Below, piece after piece: positions 23,351-33,575 of a stretch of 64,000 nt of DNA. The first letter of the stretch is position 1, and the number at the start of each line of letters is the position of its first letter. The notes below the pieces were generated by a model. It worked only from the letters and a program-made list of their open reading frames with translations. It was not told the origin of the DNA and searched no databases. Where the stretch lies: positions 46,845,367-46,909,366 of the forward strand of contig NW_026622908.1 of the NCBI RefSeq assembly GCF_023065955.2. Reading direction: 5' to 3'. Position numbers and translations under genes: made by a program. The stretch comes from Ursus arctos (taxonomy: Eukaryota > Chordata > Mammalia > Carnivora > Ursidae).

Positions 23351-25130
23351 AGCCCACAGAGAGCAGCTGTGCCTCAGGAGCACCATCCCTTGGGTCCGCT
23401 GTTTTGCTGGGGGAAGAGCGCTGGGCTGAGTCCAGAGGGTCCCAGGCCGGTGACCTGAGGAGGGGCCTGTCTCCCTGTCGCCGGGCGAGGTGGTGAGGGT
23501 TGGCAGGGAAGGAGGTCCTTGCCCACTGAGCTCCACTTCCCTTCCGTGGCGCTCACAGTTCCCTTGGTGAAGCAGAGACTCTCCGTGACCTGGACCTTCA
23601 CCCCTGCAAGGTGGAGGTGAGCTCTTGCCCTGCCCTGTGCCCCTTCCTTCCCTGCCACCCCTCCTCCTTCCCTCCTCTCGCTGCTGGCCCCCGCGCCCCA
23701 GACCACCCCTGGTCCTGAGTACGTCCCCCCTCCCTGCTGTCCTTCCTCCCATCTTCCCGGCTCCCCTCACCCGCTTGACTCCTGGTGGAGTTGCGGGTGT
23801 CACCTGTCAGGGTGACACAAACCAGGGCCGCCTGGCGAACAGGCTGGAGGAGCAGAGCGGCTCCACGGTGCCCGCCGGCAAGGACGGGATGCGCACCCGG
23901 GAGAGTGTCATGTGCCCGTGGCAGCACTGCTGGGGTGGGGGTGCCAGGCCCTGTGAGCTGGCTGTGGTTGCTGCCAGCCATCACGGCCACCCCACCTCCC
24001 CGCCAGCCCCACCGCAGCCTGTGAGCTTGGGGTCAGAACCCCTGCACGGGGCGTGGGCACGGAGGTCTATTGGGGAGTGGCCGAGCGGGGCCTCTTCTCC
24101 CTCGTGGCATCAGGGCCAACCCCATCTGGGCCTGGGAGCAGCCCGTGGGCCTGGGGCCGAGCCTCCTTCCTACCAGGCGGCATCAAATCCCGGACCCTAG
24201 GCCCCGTGCCAGGGGCAGGAGAGCTCAGATTGGCCTTCCTGAGCCATCACCCTGGGAGCAGACGCCTGCCGTCCCTGCTGGCAGTGGGGAGCGTCTGTCT
24301 GCCACTGGCCCCCATGCACCCTATCCCTGAATCGTCTCGGCCCAGAGGCCTGCTCCCCTGGGGAAAACTGCCCAGGTTCCAGGGGCTTGGCAGGATGCCC
24401 TCCACCCTGCCCTCCACTCCCCTGTCAAACAGGGGTGAATTTGGGAGGGCCTGAGCCTTCTTGTTCCGTCAGGGAGAGGCCCCAGTGCAGTGGGAGCTGG
24501 TGACGGGCCTGTCGCCGATGGAGGTGACCCAGGACTCCCAGGCAGGAGGCTGCTCACCCCTCCAAGGGGCCTTCGCCCCGGCTGGGGCAGCTGTCCTGCT
24601 GCCCGCCCAGCTGGGAGAGCCCGGGCCCCCAGCCGCTGCCCCTTTCCTCTCTGAGATGGAAACCGCCTACTTTGGGTGTGGACTATGGGGGGGAGCCTGG
24701 GGCTGGGGGGCTCTCGCTGCTCTGGCTGAGGAGAACGGGGTCCCATCCCAGCCCATGCAGTGCAGGTCCTGCTCGTCCTGCGAAACCGAGCGGCATCCCA
24801 CCCCGGCCCTCTGTGACGGCAGGGGAGGGGCCATTAGCTCTCTCAGGCCGCAGAGACCGTCACTGTGACATCAGCGGCCGCCGAGCACAGTGCACGGCCA
24901 CGCGGGACACACCACGACCCCATTTGCCTCCTGCCTTGAAGAATAAGAGACTCGGGAAGAGCTGAGCCCCCAGACGCGTCCACTTGCCCCCTCCCTGGAG
25001 CTGGGGCTCCCTCACGCCGGGAAGGGCTTCCCAGCATGGCCGCACACGGGCGTCTCATACAGAGCACCCCAGTTTGCCCAGGCTCCTGGAGGGGCCATCA
25101 GGCTGTTTCCTGCAGACTTGACACCTGCTT
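23351..25130. other. Intergenic, nothing firm
   Basis: GC-rich with no supported gene. A small patch at about 24830–24950 (GCCATTAGC, TGTGACATCAGC, GAATAAGAGACTC) has motif-like words but no further support. Confidence 0.4.
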
Positions 25131-25275
25131 TCTGTTTCAGGGATGCCGGATAACCTGTCTTTTCTCCTCCCTGCACTTCTGTGCCTGGTCGGTTTTTCTA
25201 ATGAGCGTGCGTTATTTTCACAATCAGGATTATCAGTTAAAACTGGTTCTTCAGTTTTAAAGCCACGAACATCCC
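25131..25275. promoter_or_regulatory. Candidate conserved noncoding element
   Basis: An AT-rich patch reads TTTTTCTAATGAGCGTGCG, TTATTTTCACAATCAGGATT and ATCAGTTAAAACTGG. TAAT cores and a near palindrome (CAGTTAAAACTG) stand out against about 65% GC flanks. Enhancer identity is inferred. Confidence 0.3.
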
Positions 25276-25569
25276 ACCCACCCGACTCCCAAAGGATACC
25301 AAGTGCCCGATGAAAATTTCAACAGGACTGAGGGACATGGGGGGAATTTCAGCTTCTCTCTGCTGTGGCCCCAGCCCCCCAGGGTGCCTTTCCAGGGCCA
25401 GCCTGGCGTCCAGGTGGTGGTGAGTCTGGAAGCCACAGTGTGACGCCTGGGACAGGCACCTGCTTCTCTCCCCTTCCCCGCAAGCCCGGCCCCTGTGCGT
25501 GTGGCGACCCCCCTCCCCTCGCTTGCAGGTGAGCGCTGGGCTTTCTCAGCACCCAGGGCATGCCGGCCT

Positions 25570-26160
25570 CCAGGGGCCTCTAGATTTCCATGTTCCTGCG
25601 ATTATCCTCCTGCGTGCGTGCGTGCGAGGAGTCAGCACGCTGCGCTCTCTGCGGCCCCAGGCTCGATTGTGGACAGATAAGAGAAACAGTACCGGTCTCC
25701 TCTGCTATTAATATGTATCTGTTTCCGCAGATAGGGGCTTGTGGGACGTCATGAGACAAGCGAGCGCTTTCCGAAACACTTCCACGGCAGCTCCGGGATG
25801 TCAGCAGCACGCCTCCTCTCGGCTGCGCCCTGGACCACGCTCCCCCCCAAACCCTGCCACCCCGCGCCCTTTAAAGCGGGGCTGGCGTGTGCAGACACCA
25901 TGGTCCGCTGATCTGGGTGTAGGGCTGGAAGGAACAGTCGCAGTAGAGCTGAGCAACGGCCAGGGATGCTCAGAGATGCCCCAGTGCGGGAAGCGTGGAA
26001 GGGTGGGCGGCTGCGTGCCATACCGCTCACCCCTAGCAGCTCGTTTTCTCTCGTTCTGTCCACTCTGCTGTGTAATGGCAGATAACAGGCCATTATTGCA
26101 AAATCAATACATGGTCTCGATGCTTTCAATGCGGAAGAACTAAATAGAAACGGAGCCTGG
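25570..26160. promoter_or_regulatory. Candidate upstream enhancer with GATA and CRE-like sites
   Basis: GATA-type words recur: GGACAGATAAGAGAAAC near 25671, CCGCAGATAGGGG near 25726 and GGCAGATAACAGGCC near 26078. A CRE-like GACGTCAT lies at about 25745–25752, TATTAATATG at 25706–25715, and a CCATTATTGCAAAATCAATA block near 26090. No repeat family explains the stretch. It lies about 11 kb upstream of TH, the nearest recognisable gene. Confidence 0.35.
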
Positions 26161-29125
26161 CCATCTGCAGGGACAGGGCTTTCGGCCTCACCCATGGGGC
26201 CCCCAGGCTGTGCCCGTCCCGGCCCGGGTTTGAAGCCTGTAATCAGACTAGGAAGCGCTGCAGTTCCTGGAGGCTGCGTGGCGGACTCTGCCCTCTGTGC
26301 TCTGCGGGGAGCATCCCTGGGCCGGGGAGGGCGAGGGGAGGACTCCTCCTTCCTTCTCTGCCTCCATCTGAGACCAGGGCAGGGAGGATCTTTGCCACTT
26401 CGCCCCTGGGCTGGCCTGGGCAGTGTGACTGGAGCCCCCTGCCCCCGGGGCACCCCTCTACTGTCTGGGAGGGAGGGTCCAGGCTGGGAGACAAGGCTCC
26501 CTGGGGGCTGCCCCCTTGGCTCTGCCTCCCCGGGGACCGCAGCGACCATCCCACAGGGATGGAGGAAGGACCCTCGGGCACATGTCTCTGTGCGTCCCAG
26601 GGTGGGCCTGTGTGTCCAGCGCCCACCTGGGCTCCCGGAGAGGGGCTGCTGGCTCTGCCGAGTGCGAGTGCGGCTGAGACGGACAGCCTTGAGCCCAGCT
26701 CAGCCCTCCCCTGCCCTCAAGGCACGCTGACCACACAGGACAAAGGAGAGCAAAGCGGAAGCCAGCCCCTCCCTCTGCAGAAACCCCTCTGAAGCCTCCT
26801 TGCATGCACCCCTTCCGCTCCGTGCTGTGGACACGCTCACGGAGTCCAGAACCAGGCTCCCAGGGGAGGGGCCCTCCCCCACAGCCCGTGCCACAGGATG
26901 CTGGGCGTGTGAGCGTGTGTGCACACGTGCGTATGCGTGCGCAAGCATCATCGATGCTCATCTGTTTCGGGGGCTGACCGCAAACGGGGTGCCCGCGGAG
27001 CCTGGCCCCGGGCGGTCTCCACCGGCACTGTCTTGCAGCCGGCGCCCTACGGAGCCCCTCTAGCACGACCCCCTCTGTGAGCAGCCCCCCAGGGCAGTCA
27101 GGTGGGTACTCCCTTTGCAGCGACAGCTCCTGGGGGACACGTTCAGGTGGGATTGCTGGGTGGTTTGTAATTTGGAGAAGGACTGCCGGGGTGCTCACGC
27201 GGGACACCCACAGATGGCCAGGAGCGGTGTCCCATGCCCCACAGAACACAAGCCCCCCTGCGGCATCGGAAGCAGGTGGGGGTCAATGTCCATTCTTGCT
27301 GATGTACAAAAATATCTGGAGATTTTGTTCCTGGGGTCCAGGGAGGCCCCTCCTCTGGGGTCTGAGGATGGAGGCGTGCAGGCAGAGGGAAGGGGGTGTT
27401 CCAGAAAGGGGGCTGGTGGGCACTCTGGGCGCTGAGGTCATGCTGTCGCCGACAGGCCCCGGGAGCCACTAGCAGCCCTTGAGTGAGAGTGTGACCGGGG
27501 CGGTGGACTTCTGTAAGATCGCTGGGGCACCAGTGTCAGAGGACGTTGGCCAAGGAGAAAGGGTAGAGTGGTTGGCAGGAGGCAAGAGGCCTCCAGACAC
27601 ATCTCGGGGGTCCTGACCCTACCTGGTTCGTCTCCTGGGTCGGTGGTATGTGCTGCTCCGACCACAGCACCCCAAACACCTGCGGGGACGTGGAGGACAA
27701 AGACCCCAAGGCCACGGGCCCATGCAGGGAACGGGGTGAAGGAGGTAGATGGGGGCACGAGTCCCAGCCACTGGGACCCCCAGCTGGGAGCAGGCGAGGC
27801 CAGGGAAGGGAGACCGGGATGCTGGGTGCAGAGGAAGAGCAGACCCCGCTGTGTGGAGGTGGGCCCCCCATGACCCAGGTGCCAGTGGGGCAGGCGTGGT
27901 AGAGGTCCCCCTTCCAGGGGAGGTCACTTGGAGTTCCAGTGCCCCCCCCCCCAGAACCCGTGATCCCATCCTGCAGGCCACCAGCTCCAGCCCTAATCCT
28001 GCACTTCCGTGGGCGCCTGCAAGGGTGGATCGAGTTTCTGCCGCTTGTTCTCTGGAACAAACGCCTTGGGCTCTGATGTCCTCGGAAACGTAATTGCTCG
28101 GCCCAGAGGCCGGCCCTCCAGACGAGCCCCCAGACAGTCTGAGCTCTAGGAGTCCCCAGGGCAGCCCCAGGCGGTCTGGACAGAGTCAAGCCTCTCACGT
28201 TACCAGGGGGGAGGGAATGGCTGCCCCCACCCCGCAGAGAGAGGGGCACAAGTCCCCGTCGGGGTGCGTCTGGTGTATCTCAACACACCACGTCGTCCTG
28301 ATGGGGTTTCTCTGCCTTTTGTAACTCCTGACCCTTCTGATGAACATCAAACCTCGGCCTCCACTCCGGGAGGTCATGCCCCCCGTGACACTCCCCGCCA
28401 CGTCCGTGGGGACTCAGGACGGCTCACCCCAGCCCGGAAGACCCTGCCAAGGCTCCTGCCTGCACTTTGTAACAGGAAACCAACAGCTGTCCCCGACACG
28501 CACAACCACACAGTGACAGTGAACTCGGGAACACGGGTCCCCGGGTCGCGGACGGGGTGGGGGAAGGCTGCATTTCCCTCGAGGGGGGCCGCGGCTCCCT
28601 TCGGGGTGGGGCTCCTAGACAAGGCCCAGGCGGCCAAGACCACGGCGAGAAAGGCTGACCGCCTGAACGCAAAGAGCCAGATGGGCCGGGCACTGGGGAA
28701 GCGATCTCACAGAGCAGGAGTGCTGCCCGCTCGCACCCTGAGGTCCTCCGTCTCCCCGTCTCGATGCGGAAGGCGCAAGTGCCCGTGGGGGAGAGGGACC
28801 CCGCGGAACTGCTCTTGCAGGAGGTGGACGTGAGCAGAAACTCCGTTCCACCTGACGCCCATCACTTGGGCAAGACGCAGGGTTCTTACGTGGGCTGTTG
28901 GGGAGGACCTGGCTCTCGGGTGCTGCCGGCCACGACGGTGCGTGCGGGCGGCCGCGGGGCGGGCTCCTGGTAAAGCCTGAGATCCACTCCCGCCCGGCAC
29001 GTGCACCCTGCACGCTCAGGCACTGGCAGGTCCGGACCCCAGGAGACCCTGGGTTTCCGCGTGTGTGCGTGCGTGTGTGCCCACGTGTGTCGATGCACAC
29101 AGAACAACCTGTTGCTTCTGTAATT
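26161..29125. other. Intergenic, nothing recognised
   Basis: GC-rich, no supported gene. Open frames up to 266 codons run on both strands with no family resemblance. Confidence 0.45.
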
Positions 29126-29965
29126 CAAGTGGAAAACAATAAAGCAGATGTGGTGAAATTAAAACCCTCCTGCACCTTTGGTGGGACCGCAAACTGGGGC
29201 AGCCACGCGCACACAACGCGGAGGGGCCCCAAACAACAGCATGGAACTACCGTGTGATCCCGCCACGGGTTGTTTACCTGGAGTACGCGACTGGGGACTC
29301 GAGTGGACGCTTGCACACACATGTTCACAGCAGCTGACGCATGGAAATAGCCCAAGTGTCCATCAACGGACACGTGGATAAACGTGGTCCATCCACACAC
29401 CAGATTGTCACTCAGCCTGAACACGGAGGGACACGCTGACACCCGCCACAGTGTGGATGGACCTGGGGGAGTGACACTGAGTGAAACAGGCCAGACACAA
29501 AGGGACAAATCCTGCAGGATTCACCCACACGAGGTCCCTAGGGGTCTCCAGATTCACAGAGACAGAGAGTGGACGGTGGGCGCTCGGGCCGGGACGGGGG
29601 TCGGTGTCTCAGGGGGACGGAGAGTGGACGGTGGGCATGGGGGCCGGGGGAGAGATGGGGGTGAATGTCTCAGGGGGACCGAGAGTGGACGGTAGGTACC
29701 AGGGCTGGGGGAGGGCCGGGAGTGAGTGTCTCAGGGGGACAGAGTGGACGGTGGGCACCGGGGCTGGGGGAGGGCCGGGGGTCGGTGTCTCAGGGGGCAG
29801 AGTCTCAGTTTGGGAAGATGGAAAGTTCTGGAGACGGTTGGTGGGGACGGCCGCACAACAGTATGAATGTGCTTAGTGCCCCTGAGCTGTGGGCTTAGAG
29901 GTGGTTACGTAGTGATTTTTATGTTATATGTATTTTACCATGATTTAAAAAAATAAATGATTATT
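29126..29965 (+). repeat. Old LINE-1 3' end with internal minisatellite
   Basis: Phrases 'ACCTTTGGTGGGACCGCAAA', 'GGGGCAGCCAC', 'GGAACTACCGTGTGATCC', 'AAGTGTCCATCAACGG' and 'GGACAAATCCTGCAGGATTC' follow the L1 ORF2-end and 3' UTR order; the copy ends with 'TTTTACCATGATTTAAAAAA'. The 3' half is paralogous to the one at 7440–7740. A 60-bp segment has been amplified inside it (29563–29806). Confidence 0.7.
29563..29806. repeat. Four-copy 60-bp minisatellite inside the L1
   Basis: Four consecutive copies each start (GA)GAGTGGACGGT(G/A)GG and end near GTGTCTCAGGGGG. The matching L1 copy at 7540–7605 has one unit, so the expansion arose in this copy. Confidence 0.85.
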
Positions 29966-30598
29966 TTTTCAAAGCCAATTATTCGAAGAGCAGCGGGCTG
30001 GTGAGCAGTTGCGGGTGGGGAAGGTGGGCAGAGAAACCACACTGGGGCCTCCGCAGACATCCTGAGGGGCCCCTGGAGCACCCCTGCCCCAGGGGGAGTG
30101 GGGCGCCTGGGGTGTTGAGAAGGGAGAATGGCTGGAGCAGGAGTGAGGCCTGCAGGCCACCAGGAGATGCGCTGGAGGGGTCAGGAGTGCGGGCGCAGCA
30201 CAGTCAGCCCAGCTACTGACCGTCCTGTCACCTGCTGCCCTTTGCCCCCTGAGCCTCTCTCTCTGTTTGCTTAACAGACACCTGGGGCCTACTGTGCCAG
30301 GGCTGGGGACGCGGGACGCGAAGGTTCTCTCCAACTATGAGATCCTCAAGGCAGGGCCCCTGCTGATTTCAAAAGGCACCCCAGGAAATGCTTGTAGTAT
30401 GACCCAGGGAGCGCACAGACGGGCACTTACAGCCGACCCCCACTCCCCACGGCACCCTTTCCCAGTGCCAGAGCCTCGGCTTTGCGGGCTCCGTGGGACC
30501 CGCCACTGGGGTGGGAGATGAGGCCCTGTCTGGCGTCCACAGGAGAACTTGCACGAGCTCTCAGTCTGGCCTGAGGCGGGGCCGCGGCCGGTGGCTGG
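29966..30598. other. Intergenic, nothing firm
   Basis: No supported gene. A decayed repeat-like phrase lies at about 30265–30330. Confidence 0.4.
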
Positions 30599-30740
30599 AG
30601 GGAGCTGGCGCAGCCAGGACGAGTTTATTAAAAACGAGCTGGAGATCAAGGCGGGCCAGCTCGTGTCAGCTGAGCTCATCCTGGGCCCCAGAGTCATCAA
30701 AAATAAGAAAGCGCGGATAAGCCCTGTCTAAATATCACGG
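30599..30740. promoter_or_regulatory. Candidate conserved noncoding element
   Basis: The stretch contains GAGTTTATTAAAAACGAGC, CCAGCTCGTGTCAGCTGAGC, CAGAGTCATCAAAAATAAG and GTCTAAATATCACGG. It is low in CpG noise and not attributable to a repeat family. An enhancer role is inferred from motif density. Confidence 0.35.
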
Positions 30741-32099
30741 TGAGCGGGGTCAGCGGCACGCAGCCTGCAAATGTCAGCTGGGGGCGGGGGCTCCTCCGCA
30801 CCCCGGGATTAGTGGGAGGCATGGAACGGTTGTGCCCGCCGCCCCTGCCGCCCAAGGGAGGCCCGAGCACGGAGGATTACCGCTGCCAGCGTCTCTGGGG
30901 GCGGGGGGGCTCTGCTTTCCGCCCCGCTGGCCCCTGGGGAAAGGGTGCCCGCTGCAGGGGGAGGCCGGGCGGGAGGAAGCTGAGCTCGGCCTGGGAGGGG
31001 GACACATCCATGTCCAGACCCAGAACCGGAGCCGGGCTGCCCACAGAAGACCCGGGTGAGGGAAGGCGGGGGTTTAGGGACCAGCGGGACTCCTGGCGGC
31101 CTCTGACGGGGCTCCTCTCCCTGCCTGACAGTGGCCCTCAGTCCCCTCTGAGCCCGCGTCCTGCTCGGGGCTGCGTGCTTCCTTTGGGCGGGGTAGTGAG
31201 TGCAGGTCACCCTTTCTGGGCCTCACATGTAGTTGGTGCTCTGGTCCCCCGTTCTTGCTTCCAGAGCCAGAGGATGCAAAATGTGTCTCCAGTGGGCAGA
31301 CAGACGAGGAAGGACAGATGTACGCTGTGTGGGCCGTGTACCCGAGCCTCCTGTGGGACCAGGGAGCTCCCCAGGGGTGGGAATGGCCAGCACAGCCCCA
31401 TCCTGAAAATGTCAGTGCGGGGGGGGCAAGGTGGGACCTCAGAGCAGCTCCCCACGCCTCCCCAAAACAAGGTGGGGATCTGGCACAGGTGGACCAGCCC
31501 TCCACACGTGGGAAGGCAGGCAGTGAGGCTACGTGGGATAGCGGGCAGATGGGGTCAGGACTCGGAGGGGCCTCAGTCCTGGGCAGCCCCTGACCCCCCC
31601 CCCCCCGCCGTCTGCTGCCAGTAGAGGGTGCCGGAAGCACGGCAGAGGCGCCTGTGGCCCAGGGGTGCAGGTGCATGGGCCCCCTGAGCACTTTCGGCGG
31701 GCAGGCCGGAGGAGGGTCAAGGTGGCGCTGGGCACCTGGAACCAGCCAGGCCAAGCAGAGCCCGGGGGGCACCCTCAGTGGCGGCCCTTATGTTCAGCAG
31801 AGACGTTTAGCTGGTGTGCTCTGGGCACACGAAGCAGAGTGCTCCATCCCCTCCTGAGTTTGGGCCCCTATGCCTCTGCTAATGCAGCCCTGGTCTTATG
31901 GGCCCACAGCCAGCAGCTGGCTCCCCTGTGGGACGGGCGGGGTCAAGGCAGGAGGCAGCCCCTCACCACCAAGAGTACGGGGAGCCCGGAGCAGCAGGAC
32001 CAGGGGCAGGTGACTGGGACCCCAGGGCTGGCGGGGAGAGGGCACCGGGCCTGTCACTGTGCCCGCGTCCTGTCAAAACACAGCTGTGCCCGCCCGCCC
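30741..32099. other. Intergenic, nothing recognised
   Basis: GC-rich; the 294-codon + frame here has no recognisable protein features. Confidence 0.45.
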
Positions 32100-32205
32100 C
32101 TGAGTGACTCATGAGACCTGCACATCGCTCTTGCCCTCCAGCAGACTCTGTTGTCAGCTGACTGAGAGCCGGTGGGAGGGGGTGGCAGGCAGGCTGAGTC
32201 ATTGC
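32100..32205. promoter_or_regulatory. Cluster of AP-1/MAF-like sites
   Basis: TGACTCAT (32105–32112), the palindrome GTCAGCTGAC (32153–32162) and TGAGTCAT (32195–32202) occur within 100 bp. The first and last are perfect AP-1 heptamers; the middle resembles a MAF half-site palindrome. Function is inferred. Confidence 0.35.
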
Positions 32206-33514
32206 AGGGGGCCAGGCGGGGTGGGAGCTCGGGACGGGCCCCAAGGAACCCAGAGCACCTGGCAGGAGGCTGAGGCTTCAGCCGTGGCATGGAGTGGCGG
32301 TCTAGAGGGACGTGGAGCCGGGAGCCGCCCTCAGGTTGGCCGCCATGGCCCAGGGCCCACTGCACACACACGTCCGCACGCACGCACCCATTCAACACAT
32401 GTCCACGTGCACGGACGCCCCCCGGGGCACGCTCACGCACAGACCGCCAAAGCTGCCGGCTGAGCTCCTGAGTGCAGGCTCCTGGGCCCGGCTGCACGCA
32501 CGGCCAGGGGTGCTCAAGGCCATGTCGGCATCGGCGGGTGACAGGGGAGGAGCCTTCTGCCGGGAGCCCGGTGTGAGGTCAGCATCCAGGCCCTCGAAGG
32601 CAGCTGAGCAGTAAAGGGGCAGCCACAAGAGTTGGGGGCGCTCTGTGGATTGGGAGTCACTGAGGGCTGCAGAGACCTCTCACTGGCCAGGGCCGCCCGA
32701 CTCAGGCCTCTGTGACCTGCCCCTCCATCCCCTCCCCTCCCTTCCCCCAACCCCTCTCCACCTTGGTCCCGCAGGGCCTTCTGGCCACCTGGTTCCCCTC
32801 GCCTGGAAGGAACACCCCAGCCCAGTCCCCTCGGCCTCTGCAAACCCTGCAGGCCCTCCCTCCCTCCCTCACGCGGGTCTGGGTCTGACCACACTCGGCT
32901 CGTGCCCACCCTTCCATGTTGGCTCAGGGGTGCCCCGCCCGGCTGCCCCGCCGCAGTCCCCTGCTGGAGGGACCCTAGGACAGACACCCTTGGGGAAGGT
33001 GTGGGGAGATTTTCCAGAGGCCCGAGAGCACCAATCCCAGATGTCAGTGGGATGTGGTTCCCCTCCTCCCCATGGGGATGGGACAGGGGCAGAGTCAGGA
33101 TCCCCTCTCCCACACCCCCCCCCAAAGGTGGAGTGCCAGCACTGAGCCGGGAGCCCAGCCTTCTGCCAGCCGTAGCCCACCCCCCACCCTGACGAGGGGT
33201 CAGCCTGGCAGGAAAGGAGCTCAGAAAAGAGGCAGGAGGGAGGTCTGCCTGGAGGAGGAGGGGCCATTGGGTCTGGGGGCCTGGCGGGGCTTGGTCCCGG
33301 GAAGGGAGCCAGGCAGGTCACTGAAGGGCGGTGTCTGGGGCTGGGGGAGGGGGCAGGGTAGACGTGGCCTCCTCCTCCCGTTTCTTCCTGCAGGTCTCAC
33401 TTCCAAATGCCCAATTATCCTGAGTGCCTCGGATCGACCGGTGGGGCAGCGGCTCTGGTCCGACCCGCCATGCGCTGCCCCCCACCCCCGCCGGCTCGCC
33501 CAGCTGCTCGGTTC
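32206..33514. other. Intergenic, nothing recognised
   Basis: GC-rich with no supported gene. Confidence 0.45.
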
Positions 33515-33575
33515 CATTCGATGGCCTCGTTAGAGCTAATTGCTCTGACATTTCAGCTCTGACAGGGCCGGTGTG
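33515..33575. promoter_or_regulatory. Short candidate noncoding element
   Basis: TTAGAGCTAATTGCTCTGAC at 33530–33549 contains an imperfect palindrome around a homeodomain core (CTAATTGC), followed by a second GCTCTGACA at 33555. No repeat family was recognised. Confidence 0.3.
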
